Of a stretch of 64,000 nucleotides of DNA, positions 1-12,854 are shown one piece after another; the stretch's first letter is position 1; every line of letters starts with the position of its first letter. The stretch comes from Mycolicibacterium sp. P9-64 (GTDB lineage: Bacteria; Actinomycetota; Actinomycetes; Mycobacteriales; Mycobacteriaceae), in contig NZ_NPKO01000001.1 in the NCBI RefSeq assembly GCF_008329605.1, positions 558,001 to 622,000 of the forward strand, given 5' to 3'. Below the pieces are notes generated by a model. That model ran no database searches. It was not told where the DNA came from and worked only from the letters and a program-made list of their open reading frames with translations. A program made the position numbers and the translations under genes.

Positions 1-537
1 TGTGATCGCCGAGCCGAGTGCCCCGCCGCCCTGCAGCGCGGCGGTGTAGATGCCCGTCATCAGCCCCACTCGGGCGGGGAACGACCCCTTGATCACGACG
101 GGGATGAGCACGTTGATCAAGGCGATGCCGGCGCAGGCCAGCAGAGTGGCCCCGATCACCACGTACGGGCCGTCGAGGGACCTGATTCCCAAACCGACTG
201 CCAGAGCGAGCAGCCCGACGGTGATCGTGCGGTTGGCGCCGATCCGCCCCGACAAGACGGGCGCGGCCAGGCCTGCAGCCGCGAAGCACAGTGTGGGAAG
301 CGTGGTGAGCAAGCCGGCCCACGTCGCGGAGGTGCCGAGATCGGCTCGCATGTCGCCCAGCAGTGGCGCGATGCTCGTGACGGCGGGTCGAAGGTTCAAC
401 GCAGTGAGGACTACGGCCACGGCCAGGATCGCTCCGCCGCCGAGTACACCAACCCTGCCCTGCGGAATTTCGTCGGCGCCGTCGAGCTGAAGGGACAGGT
501 CATGGCCGTAGGCGGAATGCTGCGGGCGGGGATCCAC
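1..537 (-). CDS. MFS transporter, CynX/NimT-like (3' end beyond window)
   Basis: The visible ~179 residues are an N-terminal half of a major facilitator protein. A hydrophilic start is followed by AVVLTALNLRPAVTSIAPLL, the typical first helix of the CynX/NimT (cyanate, 2-nitroimidazole) branch, and then further hydrophobic helices and GLMTGIYTAALQGGGALGSA. It is a membrane protein, probably an exporter; the substrate is unknown. The GTG start at 537 is the only in-frame candidate near the upstream inverted repeat; it lacks an obvious Shine-Dalgarno sequence, so the transcript could be leaderless. It is divergent from the GntR regulator at 585 and probably controlled by it. The C-terminal half lies outside the window. 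Confidence 0.8.
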   Translation of the reverse strand, partial: MDPRPQHSAYGHDLSLQLDGADEIPQGRVGVLGGGAILAVAVVLTALNLRPAVTSIAPLLGDMRADLGTSATWAGLLTTLPTLCFAAAGLAAPVLSGRIGANRTITVGLLALAVGLGIRSLDGPYVVIGATLLACAGIALINVLIPVVIKGSFPARVGLMTGIYTAALQGGGALGSAIT

Positions 538-549
538 GATGGTAGTCTC

Positions 550-584
550 GCATACATCCCATGATTGGTTGAAAGGATGTATGC
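550..584. promoter_or_regulatory. Inverted repeat, probable GntR operator
   Basis: GCATACATCC (550-559) and GGATGTATGC (575-584) form a perfect 10+10 bp inverted repeat with a 15-bp spacer in the 47-bp gap between the divergent MFS and GntR genes. The right arm carries the regulator's ribosome binding region and ends one base before its ATG. FadR-type GntR proteins commonly bind palindromes in their own divergent promoter, so this is the likely autoregulatory site. The assignment is inferred from position and symmetry. Confidence 0.6.
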
Positions 585-1262
585 ATGCCACTGATCACCG
601 CGCCGCGGACGAAGCTGGTCGATCAGGTCATCGACCAGCTCCGGCAGCTGGTCGGCAGTGGCGAGTGGCCGGTGGGTCAGCGGATTCCCAACGAGAGCGA
701 GCTGGTGAAATCGCTTGGTGTGGGCCGCAATACCGTCCGCGAGGCAATCCGGGCGCTGGCACACACCGGAGTCCTCGAGGTTCGGCAGGGCGACGGCACC
801 TACGTACGCGCCACCAGCGAGGTATCAGGAGCGCTTCGGCGGTTGTGCGGCAGCGAGCTGCGCGACGTCATCCAGGTTCGGCGTGCATTGGAGGTCGAAG
901 GCGCCCGGCTGGCGGCGAGCAACCGCACGGCGGAGGACATCGCGCACATGGAGCTGTTGCTCAACCGCCGCAACGAGGGCCTGCGGCCCGACGACACGGC
1001 CGAGTTCGCCATGCTGGATACGGAGTTCCATCTCGCGGTGGTGAGCAGCTCCCACAACGACATGCTCATAGCGCTCTATCGCGGGCTGGTCGAAGCCATC
1101 ACGGCCAGTGTCGAGGCCGCCAGCACGCTGGGGATCGACATCGATGACGACCATCGCGATTTGATGGCCTACGTGGCGGCGGGGGAGCCGGAGGAGGCGG
1201 CGCGCTGCGTCGGCGCGATGCTGGACCGAGTGCTCGCTCACCTGCACATCGGCTCGAAGTAA
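585..1262 (+). CDS. GntR family regulator, FadR/FCD subfamily
   Basis: This 225-residue protein has an N-terminal winged helix (GQRIPNESELVKSLGVGRN followed by TVREAIRALAHTGVLEVRQG, about residues 26-65) and a C-terminal all-helical FCD domain. The FCD domain shows the metal/ligand pattern with a D in LDTEFHLAV and histidines in SSSHND and DDHRDL. FCD domains bind small carboxylates or sugars acids, often through a metal. It is likely a repressor of the divergent MFS exporter. The start at 585 is preceded by AAAGGA at 572-577 and lies against the inverted repeat. The ligand is unknown. Confidence 0.9.
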   Translation: MPLITAPRTKLVDQVIDQLRQLVGSGEWPVGQRIPNESELVKSLGVGRNTVREAIRALAHTGVLEVRQGDGTYVRATSEVSGALRRLCGSELRDVIQVRRALEVEGARLAASNRTAEDIAHMELLLNRRNEGLRPDDTAEFAMLDTEFHLAVVSSSHNDMLIALYRGLVEAITASVEAASTLGIDIDDDHRDLMAYVAAGEPEEAARCVGAMLDRVLAHLHIGSK

Positions 1263-1302
1263 TGGCAGCTGGCTGCCAGGTTGGCGGCGTAGCTTCAGCG
1301 CC

Positions 1303-5420
<4,118 letters not shown>

Positions 5421-5428
<8 letters not shown>

Positions 5429-5500
5429 CACCGGTTGTCTGTTCTTCGCGCGAGCGCTCATCACCGGTTGTCTGTTCTTCGCGCGAGCGCTCATCACCGG
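5421..5500. repeat. 33-bp tandem repeat at the glnX/glnH junction
   Basis: A 33-bp unit occurs at 5421-5453 and 5454-5486, followed by 14 bp of a third copy at 5487-5500. The length is 11 codons, so on the minus strand it encodes repeated MSARAKNRQPV blocks in the glnH frame. Each block opens with an ATG that has the same upstream context as the real glnX-stop/glnH-start overlap. The copies are identical by eye, which implies a recent or homogenised duplication. Confidence 0.95.
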
Positions 5501-6813
5501 TACTCGCTCATTCTCGGCCACAACCCCAGCGCCACCGCGATGGCCGCCGCCAAGCTCAGCACCGCCGCACCGACGGTGGCGCCCGACAGCACCCGTCGCG
5601 CGTTGGTGATGTCACCGCGCAACTGCTGGCGGCTCTCCTCGATGCCCTTCGTCAGCGCGGCGTCGAGCTTGTCGAACGCGGGCGTCGAATCGTCTTCGCC
5701 GGTACCGAGAGCCACCTGCGTGGCGGCCTGGTAGTTGCCGACGGCGACGTAGGCGTTGATCCGGTCGTCGGCCGCGCGCCACCGCTGCAGGAGCTGCTCG
5801 GCGTCGGCCAGATCGGTCTTGTCGATCGCGTCGTCGCGACCGAGGTAGTCGGACAGCTGCTGCTCCATCATGTCGATGCGCTGGTAGTAGGACTGCTTGC
5901 GGACGCCCTCGTCGCCGCGCCGGATCAGCGACAGCGTCTCGTCCGCCCTGGCCTGCTGAGCGGTGATGGCCATGGAGGTGACAGTCTTGAGCGATTGGGC
6001 GGCCGTGCTCTTGGCGCTGCGGCTGTCGGCAGTCGAGATGATGATCGCCGTCCCGACCCAGACGACCATGATCAACACGGCCACTCCGCCCGCGACGAAC
6101 CCGATGTTCACCCGGCGCCGGGTGCGACGCGCCAGCCAGCGGTTGGCGAAGGCCCCGAACAGCAGGGTGGCGAGCACCACCAGGATTACCGGCGCGGGGA
6201 TCCTGGTCGACGCGGTGGTCTCGACGTCCACCCGTCGCGAGGTCTCCTCATAGAGCCGCTGCGCGTCGGGCAGGATCTGCGTCTGCATCAGTGCCGACGC
6301 TTCCGATAGGTACGACGAGCCGACGGGATTTCCTGCGCGGTTGTTCGTCCTGGCCGTCTCGACCAGGCCGGTGTAGACGGCGAGCTGCGCGTTGACGCGG
6401 CCGAGCAGCAGCACCATCGGCTCGTCGGTCAGCCCGCTCGATGCCCTGGTGACCGCCACGGACGCGTCGGTGATGGCCTGTTCGTAGCGCTGCCTCACGT
6501 CCTGGGGTTCGGCGCCTGCGATGAAGGCCGTTGCCGCGGCGGCGTCGGCCACCGACAGCGTGGTGTAGAGCTGGCCCGCGGCGAACGCCAGGGGCTCGGT
6601 GTGGTTGAGCACCGTGGTCAGTGCGCGCTGGCGATCGTTGATGGTGGTCGACGTGGCGAACGCGCATGCCGCCACTAGCGCAGCCAGCACGATGCCGATG
6701 GTGAGGATGCGACCAGGGGTCGTCCAGAGGAACCACCACCGTGGATGCACGGGGGTTGTCGGCGACCGGGACGCCAGCGGTTCGGTCGAAGGGTGCGCCA
6801 ACTCCACAGTCAC
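5494..6813 (-). CDS. glnX: Membrane signal transducer GlnX
   Basis: This 439-residue membrane protein has four hydrophobic segments: ILTIGIVLAALVAACAFA near the N terminus, APVILVVLATLLFGAFA and GFVAGGVAVLIMVVWVGTA in the middle, and VGAAVLSLAAAIAVALGLW at the C terminus. They flank two helical extracytoplasmic regions that resemble chemoreceptor sensor bundles. In mycobacteria GlnX links GlnH to PknG. The GTG at 6813 has GAGGT about 10 bp upstream and yields the family N terminus VTVELAHPSTEP; a TTG extension to 6858 is less likely. Its TGA overlaps the first glnH ATG. It is the first gene of the operon and is divergent from mutT3. Confidence 0.92.
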   Translation of the reverse strand: MTVELAHPSTEPLASRSPTTPVHPRWWFLWTTPGRILTIGIVLAALVAACAFATSTTINDRQRALTTVLNHTEPLAFAAGQLYTTLSVADAAAATAFIAGAEPQDVRQRYEQAITDASVAVTRASSGLTDEPMVLLLGRVNAQLAVYTGLVETARTNNRAGNPVGSSYLSEASALMQTQILPDAQRLYEETSRRVDVETTASTRIPAPVILVVLATLLFGAFANRWLARRTRRRVNIGFVAGGVAVLIMVVWVGTAIIISTADSRSAKSTAAQSLKTVTSMAITAQQARADETLSLIRRGDEGVRKQSYYQRIDMMEQQLSDYLGRDDAIDKTDLADAEQLLQRWRAADDRINAYVAVGNYQAATQVALGTGEDDSTPAFDKLDAALTKGIEESRQQLRGDITNARRVLSGATVGAAVLSLAAAIAVALGLWPRMSEYR

Positions 6814-6946
6814 CTGTGCGCGGACCTCAGCTTTCCGGCTACTTTCTCGGCTGCCCAACTATATAAAAGAATTCTAAGAGCTGCTGGCACCACGCGGGGG
6901 GATTCTCGGACAGCCAATGTTGCGATGAGTTCCATATCCTGAACGC
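6814..6946. promoter_or_regulatory. Divergent promoter region glnX / mutT3
   Basis: This 133-bp intergenic gap contains an unusually AT-rich block at about 6859-6877 (TATATAAAAGAATTCTAAG). It offers TATA-like -10 hexamers on both strands and an AGAATTCT palindrome. No convincing -35 hexamer is visible. It probably drives the glnX-glnH-pknG operon leftwards and mutT3 rightwards. Confidence 0.35.
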
Positions 6947-7444
6947 GTGCATGGTGATGGCGACGGCTGGGTGTTGTCCGACGACGGCTCTCACTTCTGG
7001 GGCAGGCACGGCGCGGCGGGTCTTCTGTTGCGTGCGCCGGGACCCGACGGTAGTGCGGCAGTGCTGTTGCAGCATCGGGCGCCGTGGAGCCACCAGGGCG
7101 GCACGTGGGGACTTCCCGGCGGCGCGCGCGACAGCCACGAAACCGTCGAAGAGGCCGCGGTCAGGGAAGCCAACGAGGAGGCCGGGCTGACCGCAGAACT
7201 CTTGACGGTGCGGATCACGGTGGTGACCGCCACCGCCACGGGCAGCGACTGGACGTACACGACCGTCATCGCCGACGCGCCCGAGCAGCTGGTCACCGTG
7301 GCCAACAGGGAGAGCTCCGAATTGCGTTGGGTGGCCGAGGACGACGTCGCCGATCTGCCGTTGCACCCGGGATTCGCGGCCAGCTGGCCTCAGCTCCGTT
7401 CGGTGACGGCGTCGATCCCGCTGCTGGTCAACCCGCAGCAGTAA
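6947..7444 (+). CDS. mutT3: Nudix hydrolase MutT3
   Basis: This 165-residue Nudix hydrolase matches the product of the gene next to glnX in M. tuberculosis. It has a perfect Nudix box: G followed by five residues, E, seven residues, then REANEEAGL ([20 protein letters not shown]). The preceding GGTWGLPGG is the usual entry strand. MutT3 proteins are thought to clean oxidised or dihydroneopterin-type nucleotides; the substrate is not shown by sequence. The GTG start at 6947 gives the conserved DGDGWV N terminus. Its 3' end overlaps the convergent thiE gene by 17 bp. Confidence 0.92.
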   Translation: MHGDGDGWVLSDDGSHFWGRHGAAGLLLRAPGPDGSAAVLLQHRAPWSHQGGTWGLPGGARDSHETVEEAAVREANEEAGLTAELLTVRITVVTATATGSDWTYTTVIADAPEQLVTVANRESSELRWVAEDDVADLPLHPGFAASWPQLRSVTASIPLLVNPQQ

Positions 7445-8099
7445 GCGCCGTCTTCAAGTCCCTGGCCGCCGCGGCCGGATCGTCGGCGGCAGTGATGGCC
7501 CGCACCACCACGATGCGACGCGCGCCCGCGCCGATCACCTCGGGCAGGCGCGTGCCGTCGATCCCGCCGATCGCGAACCACGGTTTGTCCGTGCCCGACG
7601 CCGCGGCGAACCGGACCAAGTCCAGACCGGGCGCGGTCCTTCCAGGTTTGGTCGGGGTTGGCCAGCACGGCCCGACGCAGAAGTAGTCCACGTCCTCGGT
7701 GATGGCGACGGATACCTGCGCCTCGTCGTGGCTGGAACGCCCGATCACCGGGCGTGGCCCGATGATGTCGCGGGCCAGCGGCAACGGAAGGTCGTCCTGC
7801 CCGAGATGCAGGACGTCGGCGCCGGCGCCGCGGGCGACGTCGGCGCGGTCGTTCACCGCGAGCAGAGCGCCGTGCCGTCGCGCCGCATCGCCAAGGATCT
7901 CGAGCGCAGCGAGCTCGTCGCGGGCCTCCAGCGGCCCGAACTGCTTCTCGCCAGCCGAGCCCTTGTCGCGCAGCTGGATGAGGTCGACGCCACCGGCGAG
8001 CGCCGCGTCGGCGAACTCCGCGAGGTCGCCGCGCTCACGGCGGGCGTCGGTGCAGAGGTACAGGGTGGCGGTGGAGAGACGGTCGCGGGGATCCAGCAC
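7428..8099 (-). CDS. thiE: Thiamine-phosphate synthase ThiE
   Basis: This 223-residue TIM-barrel enzyme couples the thiazole phosphate and HMP pyrophosphate to give thiamine monophosphate. Diagnostic segments are [10 protein letters not shown] (substrate arginine loop), [27 protein letters not shown] (split here into known ThiE blocks NDRADVA and HLGQDDLP), [11 protein letters not shown] and [12 protein letters not shown]. Phosphate-binding glycines near FAIGGIDG also match. It starts with GTG at 8099. It is transcribed away from the riboswitch-controlled thiO operon, and no THI-box is visible upstream of it. The gap to thiO holds a tandem repeat. Confidence 0.95.
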   Translation of the reverse strand: MLDPRDRLSTATLYLCTDARRERGDLAEFADAALAGGVDLIQLRDKGSAGEKQFGPLEARDELAALEILGDAARRHGALLAVNDRADVARGAGADVLHLGQDDLPLPLARDIIGPRPVIGRSSHDEAQVSVAITEDVDYFCVGPCWPTPTKPGRTAPGLDLVRFAAASGTDKPWFAIGGIDGTRLPEVIGAGARRIVVVRAITAADDPAAAARDLKTALTAAG

Positions 8100-8120
8100 G
8101 ACCGCGAGGTTAGCCGCTCA

Positions 8121-8240
8121 GGCGAGCGAAGCGACGGGGGATGGCACTGGGGCGAGCGAAGCGGCGGGGGATGGCACTGGGGCGAGCGAAGCGACGGGGG
8201 ATGGCACTGGGGCGAGCGAAGCGACGGGGGATGGCACTGG
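8121..8240. repeat. Four tandem copies of a 30-bp repeat
   Basis: A 30-bp unit that begins GGCGAGCGAAGCGAC and ends ATGGCACTGG is repeated at 8121-8150, 8151-8180, 8181-8210 and 8211-8240. Only the second copy differs, with GCGGC for GCGAC. It lies between the divergent thiE and thiO genes, directly upstream of the probable thiO promoter. There are no spacers, so it is a minisatellite (MIRU/VNTR-like) and not a CRISPR array. Confidence 0.97.
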
Positions 8241-8255
8241 GGGCGAATGCCCGAG

Positions 8256-8261
8256 TAATGT
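8256..8261 (+). promoter_or_regulatory. Candidate -10 hexamer of the thiO operon
   Basis: TAATGT at 8256-8261 would start transcription at about 8267-8269, exactly where the TPP aptamer P1 stem begins. A 17-bp spacer would put the -35 region (GGCACT, a poor match) inside the last 30-bp repeat copy. This is a positional inference. Confidence 0.35.
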
Positions 8262-8264
8262 GGA

Positions 8265-8360
8265 CGCTTCACACGGGAGTCCCGGGATCGGGGACTGAGA
8301 GTGGGCATCGACACCAGCCCTTACCGTCACACCTGATCCGGGTCATGCCGGCGAAGGGAG
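8265..8360 (+). promoter_or_regulatory. TPP riboswitch (THI element) upstream of thiO
   Basis: The thi-box landmarks appear in order: CTGAGA at 8295-8300, CACCTGATCCGG around 8329-8340, then GTCATGCCGGCG and the closing GAAGGGAG (8353-8360). CTTC (8267-8270) can pair with GAAG (8353-8356) to form P1. The AGGGAG that closes the aptamer is also the Shine-Dalgarno sequence for the thiO ATG at 8366. Ligand binding would therefore be expected to hide the ribosome site, a translational OFF switch. No separate terminator hairpin fits in the remaining 5 bp. Confidence 0.93.
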
Positions 8361-8365
8361 CAGAA

Positions 8366-9384
8366 ATGTCACCCGATCCCAACGGGCGCGCACTGGCGGT
8401 CGTCGGTGGTGGCGTCATCGGCTTGTCGGTGGCGCGCCGCGCCGCGCTCGACGGCTGGTCCGTGCGCGTGCACAGAACCGACGCCCATGGCGCCTCCTGG
8501 GTGGCCGGCGGCATGCTGGCCCCGCACAGCGAGGGCTGGCCCGGTGAAGAGTTGCTGCTTCGAATCGGGCTGGACTCTCTCGCATTGTGGAATGAGGGCT
8601 CGTTCCTGGAAGGTCTGCCGCCGGAGGTGGTGACGGCACACGAGTCGCTGGTCGTGGCCGTCGACCGGGCCGACGTCGAAGATCTGAAGACGGTCGCGGG
8701 GTGGCTCGCAGCGCAGGGCCAGCCGGTGACCGTGACGACCGCCGCCCGCGAGATCGAGCCGCTGCTCGCCCAGGGCATCAGGCATGGCTTCCGTGCCGAA
8801 ACCGAACTGGCCGTTGACAACAGGGCCCTCGTCGCAGCGCTGGCGCAGCACTGCGAACGGCTCGGCGTCAGCTGGGCGCCACCCGTCGACTCACTCGACG
8901 AGACGCGTGATGCCGACGCCACGGTAATCGCGAACGGCATCGACGCGCCCTCGTTGTGGCCTGGTCTGCCGATCCGCCCCGTCAAGGGTGAGGTGCTGCG
9001 TCTGCGGTGGCGTCCTGGCTGTATGCTGTTGCCGCAGCGCGTTATTCGAGCCAGGGTGCACGGCAAGCAGGTGTATCTGGTGCCACGGCCCGACGGTGTC
9101 GTGGTGGGCGCCACCCAATACGAACACGGTCGCGACACGGCACCGTCGGTGTCCGGCGTTCGTGACCTGCTCGACGACGCCTGCGAGGTCATGCCCGCGC
9201 TCGGCGAGTACGAACTCGCCGAGGTCGCGGCTGGCCTTCGGCCGATGACGCCCGACGGCGTGCCCGTTGTCGGAAGGCTCGACGAACGGACCTTGGTGGC
9301 CGCAGGCCACGGCAGGTCCGGATTCCTACTGGCGCCGTGGACAGCTGAACGGATCGCGGCCGAACTGAAGGTGGGTGTGCCCGC

Positions 9385-9388
<4 letters not shown>
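8366..9388 (+). CDS. thiO: Glycine oxidase ThiO
   Basis: This 340-residue FAD enzyme of the DAO family oxidises glycine to the imine used for the thiazole ring. The dinucleotide fold is AVVGGGVIGLSVARRAA at the N terminus. WVAGGMLAPHSE and the C-terminal GLRPMTPDGVPVVGRL and GHGRSGFLLAPWTAE blocks are typical of ThiO. The ATG at 8366 is 5 bp after AGGGAG of the riboswitch; upstream in-frame extensions run through the repeats and were rejected. Its stop overlaps the thiS start by 4 bp (ATGA). Confidence 0.95.
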
Positions 9389-11091
<1,703 letters not shown>

Positions 11092-11104
11092 GACAATCGA
11101 CCCA

Positions 11105-12028
11105 ATGATCGAGTTGGCGGGACTCACGAAGGTGTTCGGGAGTGGCCCGGGCAGCAACCGCGCCGTCGACGACCTCACCTGCTCGATCGAACCGGGCGTG
11201 GTGACCGGCTTCCTCGGTCCCAATGGGGCGGGCAAGACCACCACGATGCGGATGATCCTCGGCTTGGACCATCCGACCTCGGGCACCGCGACGATCGACG
11301 GCAAGACCTACCGCCAGCTGACCGAACCGTTGCGCACGGTCGGCGCGCTGCTCGACGCCAAGCAGGTTCACCCCAATCGGTCGGCGCGCGATCACCTGCG
11401 CTGGATTGCCGCGACCAACCGCATCGCGATCACCCGCGTCGACGAGGTGCTCGACATCGTCGGCCTCACCTCGGCGGAGGACAAGAAGGCGGGCACCCTC
11501 TCGCTGGGGATGAGCCAGCGCCTCGGTATCGCGGCGGCGCTGCTGGGTGACCCGCGGGTGCTGCTGTTCGACGAACCGGTCAACGGCCTCGATCCCGAGG
11601 GCATCCGCTGGGTGAGGACGCTGATGCGCGCGCTGGCGGCCGAAGGGCGCACGGTGTTCGTGTCCAGCCACCTGCTCGCCGAGATGGCCAACACCGCCGA
11701 CCGGCTCGTCGTGATCGGTCGCGGCAAGCTCATCGCGTCGACCACCGTCGCTGACTTCGTCGCCGGAACGGACGCAGGCGTCGTCCGGGTCCGCAGCCCC
11801 CAGCTCGAAACCCTTGGCGGCCTGCTTTCCGGCGCGGGCATCGACACCACGGCCGAGCCGGATGGCTCCGCGTTGTCGGTGCGCGGTGCGGCGATCGAGG
11901 TGATCGGGGAGCTGGCGGCCCGCAACGGCATCACGCTGCACGAGCTCAGCAGCCAGCGGGCCTCGCTCGAGGAGGCCTACCTCAAACTCACCGACGATGC
12001 GGTCGAATACCGGACGGCGAACCAATGA
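11105..12028 (+). CDS. ABC exporter ATP-binding protein
   Basis: This 307-residue nucleotide-binding subunit of an ABC-2/DrrA-like exporter has Walker A GPNGAGKTTTMRM, signature LSLGMSQRLGIAAALL, Walker B VLLFDEPVNGLDPEG and switch VFVSSHLLAEM. The ~90-residue C-terminal domain after the NBD is typical of bacitracin/multidrug type exporters. The stop overlaps the permease start (ATGA at 12025), so the two form one transporter. The substrate is unknown. Confidence 0.92.
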   Translation: MIELAGLTKVFGSGPGSNRAVDDLTCSIEPGVVTGFLGPNGAGKTTTMRMILGLDHPTSGTATIDGKTYRQLTEPLRTVGALLDAKQVHPNRSARDHLRWIAATNRIAITRVDEVLDIVGLTSAEDKKAGTLSLGMSQRLGIAAALLGDPRVLLFDEPVNGLDPEGIRWVRTLMRALAAEGRTVFVSSHLLAEMANTADRLVVIGRGKLIASTTVADFVAGTDAGVVRVRSPQLETLGGLLSGAGIDTTAEPDGSALSVRGAAIEVIGELAARNGITLHELSSQRASLEEAYLKLTDDAVEYRTANQ

Positions 12029-12840
12029 CGGCTGAAACAACTCCCCGGGCTTCGCCCTCCCCGGCAAGCGGGGGGACCCCCAGCACCGCTCTCGCGGCGC
12101 TGAACGCCGAGCGCATCAAACTGACCACCATCCGTTCGCCGCTGTGGTCGTGCGTCGCCGCCGCCGTCCTGGGCCTGGGCGTGGCCGCGCTGCAGGGTTC
12201 GTCGGCGTACGGCGCGGCGAGCCTGTCCCCGCAGCGCGCCGCCGTCGGGGTCGCCGTCTTCGGGGTGCCGGTGCTGATGGTGCTCTCCGCGATGACGATG
12301 ACCGGGGAGTACCGCAGCGGGATGATCCGTACGACGTTCGCCGCCATCCCGAACCGCACCCTGGTCGTTGTGGCGAAAGCAGTTGTCGCCGGGGTGTTCT
12401 CGGCGGTGTTCACCGCAGCGACGTCGATCGGCGCGGTGCTGGTGGCCGGGATGTCGTCAGACCCTCTGGTGGGTGCGCAGCTGTCGTTGACGGAGTCCGG
12501 CGTATGGCAGGTGACGGGCGCGTTGGCGTTGTTCGCCGCGCTCGCCGCCGTGCTCGGTGTCGCGGTGGGTGCGCTGTTGCGCTATGCGGCAGGGGCGGTC
12601 GCGGTGCTGCTGCTCTGGCCGTTGGTGGTCGAACCGATCCTCGCCAACCTGCCCGACATCGGTTCCGAAGTCGGGCCCTACCTGCCGTTCGGCAACGCGT
12701 TCATCTTCGCCGACGTGGAGTGGCTATACCCGACGTACTCGATGCCGTGGGACCGGCTCGGCTCGTTGATCTACTTCGCCGTCGTCGTCGCAATCGTCTT
12801 CGTCGCGGCCACCATCGTGGTGAACCGTCGCGACGCGTGA
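12025..12840 (+). CDS. ABC-2 type permease subunit
   Basis: This 271-residue membrane protein has about six helices (for example VGVAVFGVPVLMVLSAMTMTG, ALFAALAAVLGVAVGALL, IYFAVVVAIVFVAATIVV) and the ABC-2 hallmark TGEYRSGMIRTTF. It partners the ATPase encoded immediately upstream. The first ~25 residues (TTPRASPSPASGGTPS) are low-complexity and come from a GC-rich hairpin sequence that looks inserted. The next gene follows immediately. Confidence 0.88.
   Translation: MTAETTPRASPSPASGGTPSTALAALNAERIKLTTIRSPLWSCVAAAVLGLGVAALQGSSAYGAASLSPQRAAVGVAVFGVPVLMVLSAMTMTGEYRSGMIRTTFAAIPNRTLVVVAKAVVAGVFSAVFTAATSIGAVLVAGMSSDPLVGAQLSLTESGVWQVTGALALFAALAAVLGVAVGALLRYAAGAVAVLLLWPLVVEPILANLPDIGSEVGPYLPFGNAFIFADVEWLYPTYSMPWDRLGSLIYFAVVVAIVFVAATIVVNRRDA
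12045..12083. other. GC-rich multi-hairpin segment in the permease N terminus
   Basis: This 39-bp segment holds three adjacent inverted repeats: GGGC-TTC-GCCC (12047-12057), CCCC...GGGG across 12059-12074, and GGGGG-A-CCCCC near 12070-12081. It sits inside the reading frame after only eight codons. It may be a short dispersed element captured as coding sequence; a genome search is needed to decide. Confidence 0.3.
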
Positions 12841-12854
12841 CTAACGTGGTGACA

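Noticed and set aside
8121..8240. CRISPR array suggested by four ~30-bp repeats
   Set aside because: The copies are contiguous with no spacers and there are no cas genes, so it is a minisatellite.
12144..12836. Long N-terminal extension of lpqL
   Set aside because: It lies entirely inside the permease gene in another frame and is Arg/Gly-rich; the signal peptide starts at 12855.
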